Below are positions 1 through 8,038 of a stretch of DNA of 14,845 nt, piece after piece; within the stretch, counting starts at the first letter, position 1, and each line of letters opens with the position of its first letter. The position numbers were made by a program, and so were the translations under genes. The notes under the pieces are model-generated. The model saw only the letters and a program-made list of their open reading frames with translations, did not search any database and was not told where the DNA came from. This stretch comes from Alphaproteobacteria bacterium (GTDB lineage Bacteria; Pseudomonadota; Alphaproteobacteria; Rhizobiales; Aestuariivirgaceae), in NCBI GenBank assembly GCA_020441605.1, contig JAGRLX010000367.1:1-14845 (forward strand), in the 5' to 3' direction.

Positions 1-1
1 C

Positions 2-1375
2 TATGTGCGCGGCCACGCCCGCGACTTCGACACATGGGAGGACATGGGCGCGACTGGATGGGGCTTCCGTCATGTGCAGCCCTATTTCAAGCGCATGGAA
101 CATTCCCACGGTGGCGAAGATGGTTGGCGCGGCGACTCGGGGCCGATGCATGTCACCCGGGGATCACGCCGCAACCCGCTCTACCAAGCCTTCATCGAAG
201 CCGGCCGTCAGGCCGGCTATCCGGTAACTGACGATTACAATGGCCGCCAGCAGGAAGGCTTTGGCCCAATGGAAATGACCGTTCACCGCGGTGTGCGCTG
301 GTCGGCGGCAAACGCTTTTCTGCGGCAAGCTCTGAAGCGGCCCAATGTGAAACTTGAAACCTACGCGCTGGCACATCGTGTGTTGCTCGAAGGAAAGCGG
401 GCAGTTGGTGTCCAATATGACGTAGCGGGCGAAATCAAGCGGGTCCACGCCCGGCGCGAGGTCATCATCGCCGCCTCAAGCATCAATTCGCCCAAGCTCC
501 TGCAATTGTCAGGCATCGGCGCACCAGATGTCCTCACCGCGGCCGGTATCGAAGTCGCACATGTCCTGCCGGGTGTGGGAGAGAACCTTCAGGACCACCT
601 GGAGGTTTACTTCCAGCTCATGTCGAAGGTGCCGGTCACACTCTATTCCAAGCTCAACTGGTTCTCCAAAGGCCTCATCGGCCTCGAATGGCTGCTGTTC
701 GGTACTGGCCTCGGCGCCACCAACCATTTCGAATCCTGCGGTTTCATCCGCTCTGCCGCAGGCATCGAATACCCCGACATACAATACCATTTTCTGCCCG
801 CCGCTATGCGTTACGACGGCAGGGCCGCCTTCAATGACCACGGCTTCCAGGTCCACGTTGGCCCGATGCGCTCGAAGTCACGCGGCTTCGTCCGCATACG
901 GAACAACAATCCAAAGGATAGCCCAACGATCCTCTTCAACTATCTCTCACACCCCGATGATCTGGCGGAGTGGCGAGCCTGCATTAGACTTACCCGCGAG
1001 ATCATGGACCAGCCAGCCATGGCAGAATACGCTGGCGCCGAGATCCAGCCGGGACGCGATGTCCGGTCTGACGAGGAGATCGACGCCTTCATTCGCCAGC
1101 ATTGCGAGAGCGCCTATCACCCATGCGGCACCTGCAAGATGGGATCGCCCAAGGACCCCATGGCGGTCGTCGACCCCGAATGCCGGGTGATCGGCATTGA
1201 GAACCTGCGGGTGGCGGATTCCTCGATCATGCCGCAGGTCACCAACGGCAATCTCAACGCCCCCACCTTGATGATTGGCGAAAAGGCCTCGGATCATATC
1301 CTCGGCCGTGATCCTCTGCCGCCATCAAATCAGGAACCATGGATCAACCCGACTTGGCGGACAAGCCAGCGTTAG
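2..1375 (+). CDS. betA: Choline dehydrogenase-type GMC oxidoreductase, 5'-truncated
   Basis: This is the C-terminal 457 residues of a GMC flavoprotein oxidoreductase. The frame is open back to the window edge, so the N-terminal FAD-binding Rossmann part, about 90 residues judging by family length, lies upstream. Visible family marks are the YVRGH start, a [11 protein letters not shown] segment, HPCGTCKMG with the presumed catalytic His at 1118-1120, and GNLNAPT with the partner Asn at 1250-1252. The C-terminal SNQEPWINP stretch closely resembles rhizobial BetA as I remember it. BetA oxidises choline to betaine aldehyde, and then to glycine betaine, at the membrane. In rhizobia betA is usually the last gene of betICBA, and here too the next gene (1438) is convergent. 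The GMC family is certain. Choline as substrate is likely but not proven, because other alcohol-oxidising GMC paralogues share these motifs. Confidence 0.82.
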   Translation, partial: YVRGHARDFDTWEDMGATGWGFRHVQPYFKRMEHSHGGEDGWRGDSGPMHVTRGSRRNPLYQAFIEAGRQAGYPVTDDYNGRQQEGFGPMEMTVHRGVRWSAANAFLRQALKRPNVKLETYALAHRVLLEGKRAVGVQYDVAGEIKRVHARREVIIAASSINSPKLLQLSGIGAPDVLTAAGIEVAHVLPGVGENLQDHLEVYFQLMSKVPVTLYSKLNWFSKGLIGLEWLLFGTGLGATNHFESCGFIRSAAGIEYPDIQYHFLPAAMRYDGRAAFNDHGFQVHVGPMRSKSRGFVRIRNNNPKDSPTILFNYLSHPDDLAEWRACIRLTREIMDQPAMAEYAGAEIQPGRDVRSDEEIDAFIRQHCESAYHPCGTCKMGSPKDPMAVVDPECRVIGIENLRVADSSIMPQVTNGNLNAPTLMIGEKASDHILGRDPLPPSNQEPWINPTWRTSQR

Positions 1376-1437
1376 TTGTACATTTCGAATGAAGACAGAT
1401 GGTCAACCTTGCGCTGGCGCCCGATCGGATTTGGGAT

Positions 1438-2280
1438 CTACTTCCCTGCCTCTTGTAGGAACAGTTCGCGGAGCTTGCGCACCACGGGGCCCGGCTGACC
1501 GCCGCCGATGCGCTTGCCGTCGATCTCCACGATCGGCATGACGAATTGCGATGCGCTGGTGAGGAAGGCTTCGTCGGCCCCGTAGGCCTCTTCCGGGGTG
1601 AAAGCGCGTTCCTCTATGGCAATGCCATTTTCTTCAGCGAGCCGGAACAGGCTGCGTCGTGTGCAGCCTGCCAGAATGGCATTCGACAAGCCGCGGGTGA
1701 TGACTTTCCCATCCTTGACGATATAGGCATTGGACGAGGTCCCCTCGGTCACATTGCCATCCTCAACCATCCAGCCTTCGTGGGCGCCCTTTTCATAGGC
1801 TTCCTGCTTGCCGATAACCGGCGCCAGCAGCATTACCGTCTTGATATCACGCCGGGCCCAGCGAATGTCGGGAACAGTAACAACCTTAACGCCGGTCACG
1901 GCGTTGGGATTGTCGACCAGCCGCATGACCTGCGTGAACGCGATCAGTGTTGGTCGGACATTCTTGGGAAACTTGAAGTCGCGGTCGGCGGCACCGCGCG
2001 TCACCTGCATATAGATGATGCCCTCGGCCAGACCGTTACGCTTCACCAATTCCAGATGCATCTCCCGGAGCTCGTCCTTGCTGCACGGCCAGTCCATGCG
2101 CAGCTCCCTGAGCGAACGATCGAGACGCTCCATATGCGGATCGTAGTCGACCAGCTTGCCGTTCACCACGGCGGTAACCTCATATACGCCATCAGCGAAG
2201 AGAAATCCCCGGTCGAAGATCGAAACCCGACCCTGGTCTTCGGGAAGATACGCGCCATTGACGTAGACAGTGCGGCTCAT
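1438..2280 (-). CDS. dat: D-amino-acid aminotransferase (PLP fold type IV)
   Basis: This 280-residue class IV aminotransferase has the usual length for D-amino-acid transaminase (about 280). It would move an amino group between D-amino acids such as D-alanine or D-glutamate and 2-oxo acids, in the cytoplasm. The PLP lysine is K147 in RRDIKTVMLL. The motif VTEGTSSNAY around E179 matches the PLP-N1-contacting glutamate region of the Bacillus D-amino-acid transaminase (K145/E177), with the same spacing. The start at 2280 has a good Shine-Dalgarno AAAGGAG eight bases upstream, so no other start is needed. It diverges from the aminotransferase at 2406 across 125 bases and converges on betA. Branched-chain aminotransferase and 4-amino-4-deoxychorismate lyase share the fold. 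The DIK lysine context and the TEGTSSN motif favour the D-specific group, although substrate range cannot be read from sequence. Confidence 0.85.
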   Translation of the reverse strand: MSRTVYVNGAYLPEDQGRVSIFDRGFLFADGVYEVTAVVNGKLVDYDPHMERLDRSLRELRMDWPCSKDELREMHLELVKRNGLAEGIIYMQVTRGAADRDFKFPKNVRPTLIAFTQVMRLVDNPNAVTGVKVVTVPDIRWARRDIKTVMLLAPVIGKQEAYEKGAHEGWMVEDGNVTEGTSSNAYIVKDGKVITRGLSNAILAGCTRRSLFRLAEENGIAIEERAFTPEEAYGADEAFLTSASQFVMPIVEIDGKRIGGGQPGPVVRKLRELFLQEAGK

Positions 2281-2388
2281 GCTGGGGACTCCTTTGCATT
2301 TGGCGTCCCGTAAACCAGATTCCCGCCGGCAAATCCATGGGGGTTGTGGAGCCCCCCACCGACCGTGCTAGGAGAGACCCGTCACCAA

Positions 2389-2400
2389 CCTTCTAGAAGG
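2389..2400. promoter_or_regulatory. 12-bp perfect palindrome covering the aminotransferase ribosome binding site
   Basis: CCTTCTAGAAGG is identical to its own reverse complement. Its right half supplies the AGAAGG Shine-Dalgarno for the ATG at 2406, five bases further on. It may be a dimeric repressor operator just downstream of the promoter, or an RNA helix that could mask the ribosome site. A perfect 12-mer palindrome at this exact place is suggestive but could be chance. Confidence 0.4.
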
Positions 2401-2405
2401 ATATC

Positions 2406-3761
2406 ATGCCGCGCACTATCTCCGAAGCCGCCATATCAGCCATGTTGGCCCGCGAGAAGGCACTTTTCACCCAACGCAATCCGGCATCGCAACGGCTCTC
2501 GGAAGATACGGCCCGCAACTGGCTCCGCGGCGTGCCCATGCATTGGATGGTGGATTGGGGCATGCCCTTTCCCCTGTTCGTTGCGAAGGCCGAAGGTGTC
2601 GACGTGACCGATGCTGACGGAAATCGCTATGTCGATTTCTGCCTGGGCGACACGGGCGCCATGTTCGGTCACTCCCCGCCCGCGGTCGTCGAGGCCCTCC
2701 GGCGCGAAGCGGCCAACGGCTTTACCACAATGATGCCCTCGACCAGCGCCGCCGTGGTCGGCAAACTGCTCGAAGACCGCTTCGGCCTGCCGGTCTGGCA
2801 AGTGACGGCAACCGCATCAGACGCCAACCGGGCGGTGATCAAATGGTGCCGCGCCATCACGGGCCGCAGCAAGATCCTGGTATTCAATCACTGTTATCAT
2901 GGCGCTGTCGACGACGCCTATGTGACGATCGACGGAGGCGAGCCGCACGCCGATCCGGCGCTTATTGGCGAGGTGCGCGATCTGACCCGCTTCACCAAGG
3001 TGATCGAGTTCAACGATGTGCCGGCCCTCGAGGCTGCCCTGGCGGACCGGGATGTCGCCTGCGTCCTCGCTGAACCGGTGATGACCAATGTCGGCATGGT
3101 TCTGGCTGCAGAGGGTTATCATGAGGCACTGCGCGAGATCACCCGCCGCACCGGCACGTTGCTGATCCTCGACGAAACCCACTGCCTTTCTTCGGGCCCC
3201 GGCGGCTATACTCGGGAATATGGTCTGGAGCCAGACGGGCTTGTGCTGGGGAAACCCATCGCCGGCGGCATTCCGGCGGCAGTCTACGGTTTTTCGGCTA
3301 GTGTCGCCAAGCGGATCGGCCTCTTCCTCGCGACCCGGTTTCCAGGGCATTCCGGCATTGGTACCACGCTGTCAGGTTCGAAGATCCAGTTGGCGCTGAT
3401 GTGCGCCGTTCTGGAAACCTATTTCACACGGGAGGCTTTCGCACCCCTGATCGCGCTTGCCCAAAAGCTTGAGAAGGGAATAGCGGATGTCATCATCAAA
3501 CACTCCCTTCCGTGGCACGTCGTCCGCGTTGGCGCACGGGTCGAGTTCATCTGCACACCCGAACGTCCGCGCAACGGCGGCGAAGCTGCAGCAGTGATCC
3601 ATCGTCCGATCGATGTCGTCCTGCATCACTATCTGCTCAACCGAGGGGTTATCGTAACCCCATTCCACAATATGATGCTCATTTGCCCCGCCACCACCGA
3701 AGCCCATGTGAGGCAGCTGGTTGAAGAATTGGACCGCTGTATCGGCGAGCTCTTGGGCTGA
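2406..3761 (+). CDS. Class III PLP aminotransferase (glutamate-1-semialdehyde aminotransferase-like)
   Basis: This 451-residue PLP enzyme of fold type I, class III, is of the kind usually annotated as an aspartate aminotransferase family protein. The PLP lysine is K283 in VLGKPIAGGIP, and the PLP-ring aspartate is D256 in LILDETH. An aromatic/glycine cofactor loop (NHCYHGAVDD) lies at about residues 161-170. The substrate pocket resembles the GSA aminotransferase group rather than classical GABA or ornithine transaminases. It is unlikely to be HemL itself, because the N-terminus is longer and it sits in a catabolic operon. The start at 2406 is supported by AGAAGG five bases upstream. The next gene, a gamma-glutamyl-ligase-like enzyme, begins 15 bases after its stop, so the two are co-transcribed and likely treat the same amine. 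The class is certain, the substrate unknown. Confidence 0.85.
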   Translation: MPRTISEAAISAMLAREKALFTQRNPASQRLSEDTARNWLRGVPMHWMVDWGMPFPLFVAKAEGVDVTDADGNRYVDFCLGDTGAMFGHSPPAVVEALRREAANGFTTMMPSTSAAVVGKLLEDRFGLPVWQVTATASDANRAVIKWCRAITGRSKILVFNHCYHGAVDDAYVTIDGGEPHADPALIGEVRDLTRFTKVIEFNDVPALEAALADRDVACVLAEPVMTNVGMVLAAEGYHEALREITRRTGTLLILDETHCLSSGPGGYTREYGLEPDGLVLGKPIAGGIPAAVYGFSASVAKRIGLFLATRFPGHSGIGTTLSGSKIQLALMCAVLETYFTREAFAPLIALAQKLEKGIADVIIKHSLPWHVVRVGARVEFICTPERPRNGGEAAAVIHRPIDVVLHHYLLNRGVIVTPFHNMMLICPATTEAHVRQLVEELDRCIGELLG

Positions 3762-3776
3762 ATCGGAGACCCTGCA

Positions 3777-5156
3777 ATGACCCTTGTATTTCCCCGTCGC
3801 GAAGCTGAAGCTCAGACCTTCCTGGACGCCAATCCGGACATCCAGAGCATTCATGTGATCTGGACCGATATATGTGGCGTCGCCCGCGGCAAGATCCTCC
3901 GCCGCGATGAAGTGGTCCCTGCGTGGAAGGATGGCCGGTTCATGCCGATCTCGGCACTGGTCCTCGACGTGACCGGCCAGGACGTGCCCGAGACCGGGCT
4001 GGTCTTCGATGAGGGCGATCGCGACATGCTGATGTGGCCGGTGCCCGGAAGCCTCCATCGCATCCCATGGCTGGAGGAACCGTCAGCGCAATATCTGTCT
4101 TATGTCTGTGATCTTGACGGTGCGCCACATTACTTCGATCCGCGCAGTGCACTGGAAAAGATCGTTACGCGGTTCAAGTCCGAGCTGAACATGACGCCGG
4201 TCGGCGCCGTCGAACTGGAGTTCTATCTCATGGACCGCGAGGCGGCCCTCGCCGGCCGGCCGGTCGCTCCGAAATCGCTCATCAACGAGTTCCGTCCCCA
4301 ACACTATCAGGCCTACTATCTCCAGGACCTCGAGGACTTCTCGCCGTTCTTCAAGGATCTCTATGCCCATTGCGAAATCCAGGGCCTGCCAGCTAAGACC
4401 CTCATTTCCGAATATTCACCGGGCCAGATGGAAATCGTTCTGCGACATCGCGCCGATGTGCTGAAGGCCTGCGATGAGGCCATCATGCTGAAACGCCTGA
4501 TCAAGGCGGTGGCGGAAAAGCACGGCCTTGCAGCCACCTTCATGGCCAAGCCCTATTCGGAATGGACGGGATCGGGCATGCATGTCCATGTGAGCCTTGC
4601 CGATGAGCAGGGCAACAATCTCTTCGCCACCGACGATCCGCCATCCAACCAGCTGCTCATGAATGCCGTCGGCGGTCTCAAGGCAGCAATGGCCGAATCC
4701 ATGCTGATCTTCGCGCCGAACGGGAACTCCTATCGCAGGTTCCGGCGCAATTCCTATGCGCCGGTCTCGGCGAGCTGGGGCATCAACAACCGCACCGTTT
4801 CGCTGCGCATTCCTGCGGGCGCCGCCAAGGCCTGCCACATTGAGCACCGGCCGAGCGGCGCCGATGCCAATCCCTATCTGGTCATGGCGGCGATCCTCGC
4901 CGGCATGCATTACGGCGTGACCGAAAAAGTCGAGCCGGGCAACCCGGTGAACGGCAATGGTTATGAAAAGCGCGCCAAATACATTCCCGGCAACTGGTTC
5001 GATGCCATCGACGCTTTCTGGCGTGCATCGATTCTCAAGGAATATTTCGGCAAGGAGTTCGTCGACACCTACTGCACCCTGAAGGAGGTGGAGGCCGACC
5101 GCTTCTACGCCGAGCCGACGGCCCGCGACTTCGAATGGTATCTCAGGACCGTCTGA
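3777..5156 (+). CDS. Glutamine synthetase family ligase, gamma-glutamyl-amine synthetase-like (PuuA type)
   Basis: This 459-residue protein has the glutamine synthetase fold: an N-terminal beta-grasp part to about residue 110, then the catalytic domain. Metal and nucleotide ligands are visible as GAVELEFYL (E146/E148), SEYSPGQMEI (E212, E219), GSGMHVHVSL (H269, H271) and AKACHIEHRPSGADANPY (E356, R358). The glutamate-binding loop is NSYRRFRRNSYAP (from N317). The C-terminal adenylylation-tyrosine motif of housekeeping GlnA is absent, and the sequence resembles PuuA-like enzymes that ligate glutamate to an amine using ATP. The start has a GGAGA site about eight bases upstream. It forms an operon with the class III aminotransferase and ends just before a strong hairpin. 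The family is certain. The amine (putrescine, another polyamine, an amino alcohol or an alkylamine) is not determined. Confidence 0.83.
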   Translation: MTLVFPRREAEAQTFLDANPDIQSIHVIWTDICGVARGKILRRDEVVPAWKDGRFMPISALVLDVTGQDVPETGLVFDEGDRDMLMWPVPGSLHRIPWLEEPSAQYLSYVCDLDGAPHYFDPRSALEKIVTRFKSELNMTPVGAVELEFYLMDREAALAGRPVAPKSLINEFRPQHYQAYYLQDLEDFSPFFKDLYAHCEIQGLPAKTLISEYSPGQMEIVLRHRADVLKACDEAIMLKRLIKAVAEKHGLAATFMAKPYSEWTGSGMHVHVSLADEQGNNLFATDDPPSNQLLMNAVGGLKAAMAESMLIFAPNGNSYRRFRRNSYAPVSASWGINNRTVSLRIPAGAAKACHIEHRPSGADANPYLVMAAILAGMHYGVTEKVEPGNPVNGNGYEKRAKYIPGNWFDAIDAFWRASILKEYFGKEFVDTYCTLKEVEADRFYAEPTARDFEWYLRTV

Positions 5157-5167
5157 CGCAAGTCTTC

Positions 5168-5203
5168 AGGGATGCGGACGTCCACGTTTCAGTCCGCATC
5201 CTT
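5168..5203. terminator. Hairpin between convergent genes, probable two-way terminator
   Basis: A perfect 10-bp inverted repeat, GGATGCGGAC at 5170-5179 and GTCCGCATCC at 5192-5201, encloses a 12-base loop. It can be lengthened by a G-T and an A-T pair to 5168-5203. It starts 11 bases after the ligase stop and overlaps the last codons and stop of the convergent yqhA gene. On the plus strand it is followed by a moderately T-rich run (TTACACTTCTTGG) but not a classical U-tract. Termination for both genes is the simplest reading. Confidence 0.65.
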
Positions 5204-5704
5204 ACACTTCTTGGTCTGGGCCATCACCCGGTCGATATAGGCGAGGAACAGCGCCGAAACGACGAAGGCCATGTGCATGATGGTCAACCACATCAACTTG
5301 CTGTCGGTGAATTGCGAGGCGTTCAGAAAGACCTGCAGCAAATGAATCGACGAAATTGCCACGATGGTGGAGGCGACCTTGATCTTCAGCGAGCCCGCAT
5401 CGATCTTGCCCAGCCATGACAGCTCGCCTTCCACATTGTCGAAGCGGCTGACAAAATTCTCGTAGCCAGAAATGATGACCATGACCAGCAGGCTGGCGAC
5501 CAGCGCCGCATCGATGAGTCCGAGCATCTTGAGGATAGTGTCGGTCTCTTCAAGAATGAAGACCTTGGTGGAGAATTCGAACAGTTTCTTGCCGAAAGCG
5601 ATAGCATAGAGCGCCAGCGCCAGCGCCAGGCCCAGATAGAACACGACCAGGAGCCAGCGCGAAGCGAGGATGATTGATTCGATGAAATGTTCTAGTCTTT
5701 TCAT
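5189..5704 (-). CDS. yqhA: YqhA/UPF0114 (TIGR00645) inner-membrane protein
   Basis: This 171-residue membrane protein aligns along its length with E. coli YqhA as I recall it. Shared stretches include ASRWLL near the N-terminus, [26 protein letters not shown] and [18 protein letters not shown]. Hydrophobic segments suited to span the membrane lie at about residues 17-38, 59-80, 111-127 and 137-157, with a short basic C-terminal tail. The biochemical role of the family is unknown. The start chosen at 5704 ([10 protein letters not shown]) fits the family length. The frame stays open another 102 codons upstream, but those run antisense to the neighbouring racemase-like gene and do not look like protein. 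No good Shine-Dalgarno is seen before 5704. It converges on the ligase gene and diverges from the racemase-like gene, and nothing ties it to either by function. Confidence 0.85.
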   Translation of the reverse strand: MKRLEHFIESIILASRWLLVVFYLGLALALALYAIAFGKKLFEFSTKVFILEETDTILKMLGLIDAALVASLLVMVIISGYENFVSRFDNVEGELSWLGKIDAGSLKIKVASTIVAISSIHLLQVFLNASQFTDSKLMWLTIMHMAFVVSALFLAYIDRVMAQTKKCKDAD

Positions 5705-5824
5705 AGGGGAAAACCGGCAAGAGCGCGGCGACAAATAGCGCATTCCGCCGGCGAAGCAATAGACAGGAATTTCAACCGCGGTAGTGTGGGGACTGGACAC
5801 GCTTGGCCCGGGGAGCGAGGTTGG

Positions 5825-6859
5825 ATGCGAACGGCGAAAACCATTCAGATTGTCAATTGTCACTCTGAGGGCGAGGTCGGAGACGTTATCGTGGGCGGCG
5901 TCATGAGCCCACCCGGCGGAACGGTCTGGGAACAGTCGCGCTTCGTTGCAACGGATGGCCAGCTGCGCAATTTCGTGCTGAACGAACCCCGCGGCGGTGT
6001 GTTTCGCCACGTCAATCTCCTAGTGCCGCCGAAAAATCCCCAGGCGGCCATGGGCTTCATCATCATGGAGCCGGAAGATACGCCGCCCATGTCGGGCTCG
6101 AACACGATATGTGTAGCGACCGTCCTGCTCGATTCCGGCATCGTGCCGATGGTGGAGCCGGAAACCCGCCTCTTGCTCGAGGCTCCGGCCGGCCTGATTG
6201 AAGTCGTGGCCCATTGCCGGGATGGCAAGGCCCAGTCGATCACACTCCGTAATGTGCCCTCCTTTGCTGATCGCCTTGGTGCCACCATCGAAGTGAGCGG
6301 GTTTGGCACACTCGAGGTTGATACGGCCTTCGGTGGCGACAGCTTTGTGATCGCCGAAGCGCGCAGGCTTGGCTTTGCCGTAACCCCCGACGAGGCGCGT
6401 GATATCGCCTCGCTCGGCCGCAGGATCGTAGCAGCGGCGAACGAGCAACTCGGATTTTCCCATCCCGAACTGCCTGGCTGGACCCACTTTTCCTTCGCGT
6501 TCCTTGCCGGCGCACTTGAAACGGTAGACGGCTGCCTGTCCAGTCGCAATGCCTGCGTCATCAAGCCGGGCAAGATCGACCGCTCGCCGACCGGGACCGG
6601 ATGCTCGGCCCTGATGGCGACACTCCACGCCAAGGGCCTGATGCGGAAGGGTGACCGTTACATCGGCCGCTCCATCATTGAAAGCCGTTTCGTCGGCGAA
6701 ATCGATGACCTGGCCTCAGTCGGCGGGAAACACGCGATCATTCCGACAATCTCCGGGCGCGCATGGATCAGCGGCTACACCACACTCATGCTGGATCCTG
6801 ACGATCCGTGGCCCGGTGGTTACAAGATCTCAGACACCTGGCCGCGCGATGCCGGCTGA
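5825..6859 (+). CDS. Proline racemase superfamily enzyme with Ser/Thr active-site pair
   Basis: This 344-residue protein belongs to the proline racemase, 4-hydroxyproline epimerase and trans-3-hydroxy-L-proline dehydratase superfamily. The first catalytic motif, normally MCGH, reads MSGSN with Ser90. The second, normally DRSPCGTG, reads DRSPTGTG with Thr256. Both thiol bases used by proline racemase and 4-hydroxyproline 2-epimerase are therefore missing, so those reactions are unlikely. Thr at the second site is typical of trans-3-hydroxyproline dehydratases, but those keep Cys at the first. The start at 5825 was chosen because [10 protein letters not shown] fits the family's N-terminus, with GGGAG nine bases and GAGG four bases upstream. 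A GTG 13 codons earlier is possible but adds no conserved residues. It stands alone, diverging from yqhA and 108 bases before araD1. Its reaction is open; dehydration or epimerisation of a hydroxyproline-like acid is the best guess. Confidence 0.82.
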   Translation: MRTAKTIQIVNCHSEGEVGDVIVGGVMSPPGGTVWEQSRFVATDGQLRNFVLNEPRGGVFRHVNLLVPPKNPQAAMGFIIMEPEDTPPMSGSNTICVATVLLDSGIVPMVEPETRLLLEAPAGLIEVVAHCRDGKAQSITLRNVPSFADRLGATIEVSGFGTLEVDTAFGGDSFVIAEARRLGFAVTPDEARDIASLGRRIVAAANEQLGFSHPELPGWTHFSFAFLAGALETVDGCLSSRNACVIKPGKIDRSPTGTGCSALMATLHAKGLMRKGDRYIGRSIIESRFVGEIDDLASVGGKHAIIPTISGRAWISGYTTLMLDPDDPWPGGYKISDTWPRDAG

Positions 6860-6909
6860 CGCTGGTCCCGTCCGAGAAGTCCGGCCAAGTCAAACAGAGT
6901 GCTTCCGCC

Positions 6910-6941
6910 TTGGTCCGTTTTGGTCTAATTATCATACAAAA
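6910..6941 (+). promoter_or_regulatory. AT-rich promoter/operator candidate before the araD1-dgoK-dgoA-SDR operon
   Basis: In a GC-rich surrounding this segment is markedly AT-rich. It carries TTGGTC twice exactly 10 bases apart (6910-6915 and 6920-6925), and an imperfect inverted repeat TTTTG (6918-6922) and CAAAA (6937-6941). A -10-like TATCAT lies at 6930-6935. TTGGT-type half-sites are known for GntR/FadR-class regulators of sugar-acid genes, so such a repressor is a reasonable guess. No regulator gene lies in the window, and no convincing -35 box at standard spacing was found. The operon's first ATG is 26 bases downstream. Confidence 0.4.
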
Positions 6942-6967
6942 TTGACGGCAGTGGCGGAGCATCGATA

Positions 6968-7966
6968 ATGAACCTCGTGCAGATCAGGGATGGCAAGGGC
7001 AAGCGCCGCGTCGGCTTGGTGAAGGATAACAGCGTGCTCCTGCTGAGCCGCGTCGCCAACACGCTGGATCTTGCGCGGCTCGCATTGAAAGACGGCAGGA
7101 AGCTTCAAGCCATGGCCCAGGCTCTCGTCGGTTCGAAAGTGGAAGACTACGCAGGCGCACTGCAGGAGGGCCGTGTCCTTCTTCCAGTCGATCATCCTGA
7201 TCCTGCCCATTGCATCGTTACCGGAACGGGGCTCACCCATCTCGGTTCCGCCTCGGCGCGCGACAGCATGCATAAGAAGCTTGCCGGCCCAACGGACGAC
7301 ATCACCGACAGCCTGAAGATGTTCAAAATGGGCCTCGAAGGCGGCAGGCCCCGAACGAAATCTGCAGCCGGCGTTCAGCCCGAGTGGTTTTACAAGGGCG
7401 ATGGTTCATGGCTCGCAGGGCCGGGACAGCCGCTGTTGAGCCCGGAATTTGCCTTGGACGGCGGCGAAGAGCCGGAGATCGCCGGCCTGTACCTCATCGA
7501 CGAGAAGGGCAAGCCAGTGAGACTGGGCTTCGCTCTCGGTAACGAGTTTTCCGATCATGTGACCGAGCGCAAGAACTACCTCTATCTGGCCCATTCGAAG
7601 CTTCGCCAGTCCGCCATCGGTCCGGAACTGCTCATCTCGAAGCTGCCGGCCAGCATCGAAGGCATGAGCAGGATATGGCGGAAGGGCAAGGTGATCTGGC
7701 AGAAACCCTTCCTGACCGGCGAAGCCAACATGTCCCACACCATCGCCAATCTGGAATATCATCACTTCAAGTACGATGGCTTCCGCCGTCCAGGTGACCT
7801 CCACGTCCACTACTTCGGAACAGCCACGCTGTCGATCGCCGATGGCATCAGCGTCGAGAACGGCGACACGTTCGAAATCGAGGCCGCTCCCTTCGGAGCT
7901 CCTTTGCGCAATCCGATGAAGACAGTGCGCGTACGCCACCGGCCAGGAAGCGTGAGGTCGCTCTGA
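6968..7966 (+). CDS. araD1: AraD1/GguC family protein (FAH-fold sugar-acid enzyme)
   Basis: This 332-residue protein resembles the AraD1 (GguC) family, which relates to the fumarylacetoacetate hydrolase fold. Fold marks are GTGLTHLGS at about residues 86-94, GEEPEIAGL with the E-x-E metal pair E168/E170, GNEFSDHVTE with D196 as a further likely ligand, and SKLRQSAIGPELL. FAH-fold enzymes act on 2-oxo acids with a divalent metal. AraD1 homologues are found in sugar and sugar-acid gene clusters, where a 2-keto-3-deoxy-pentonate dehydratase role has been proposed. GguC lies beside a sugar ABC transporter in Agrobacterium. The start is backed by GGAG nine bases upstream. It leads an operon with dgoK, dgoA and an SDR gene, which supports a sugar-acid job. 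Family membership is good, the exact reaction is not settled. Confidence 0.78.
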   Translation: MNLVQIRDGKGKRRVGLVKDNSVLLLSRVANTLDLARLALKDGRKLQAMAQALVGSKVEDYAGALQEGRVLLPVDHPDPAHCIVTGTGLTHLGSASARDSMHKKLAGPTDDITDSLKMFKMGLEGGRPRTKSAAGVQPEWFYKGDGSWLAGPGQPLLSPEFALDGGEEPEIAGLYLIDEKGKPVRLGFALGNEFSDHVTERKNYLYLAHSKLRQSAIGPELLISKLPASIEGMSRIWRKGKVIWQKPFLTGEANMSHTIANLEYHHFKYDGFRRPGDLHVHYFGTATLSIADGISVENGDTFEIEAAPFGAPLRNPMKTVRVRHRPGSVRSL

Positions 7967-8007
7967 TCGATGCAGTCTCCTGCGCCGGTCGGGACCCTGG
8001 TATGGGT

Positions 8008-8038
8008 GTCGCAAGAGCAGAATCTGGAGTCTTGCGGC
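8008..8038 (+). other. Hairpin in the araD1-dgoK intergenic segment
   Basis: A perfect 7-bp inverted repeat, CGCAAGA at 8010-8016 and TCTTGCG at 8030-8036, encloses a 13-base loop. It can be lengthened by a T-G and a G-C pair. It lies in the only wide gap (115 bases) inside the operon. There is no U-run, so it is not a normal intrinsic terminator. It may stabilise or process the mRNA and set different levels for araD1 and dgoK, or it may be chance. Confidence 0.35.

Noticed and set aside
1376..1437. Terminator between betA and the convergent transaminase
   Set aside because: Only very short stems (GCGC/GCGC) were found and no U-run, so no terminator can be supported.
1546..2313. 255-codon plus-strand ORF opposite the D-amino-acid transaminase
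   Set aside because: It is the antisense shadow of a clear PLP enzyme gene and shows no recognisable motif.
2406..3761. Assignment as HemL (glutamate-1-semialdehyde aminomutase)
   Set aside because: The catabolic operon context and the differing N-terminal region argue against a haem-synthesis role.
3372..4058. 228-codon minus-strand ORF across the aminotransferase-ligase junction
   Set aside because: It lies opposite two well supported genes. Long antisense frames are common in GC-rich coding DNA, and no domain is seen.
5786..5824. GTG start 13 codons upstream for the proline-racemase-like gene
   Set aside because: The added residues are not family-like, and the ATG at 5825 has better-placed Shine-Dalgarno sequence.
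5705..6010. N-terminal extension of yqhA by 102 codons in the same frame
   Set aside because: It runs antisense to the racemase-like gene, has no family match, and would make the protein far longer than YqhA relatives (about 165 residues).
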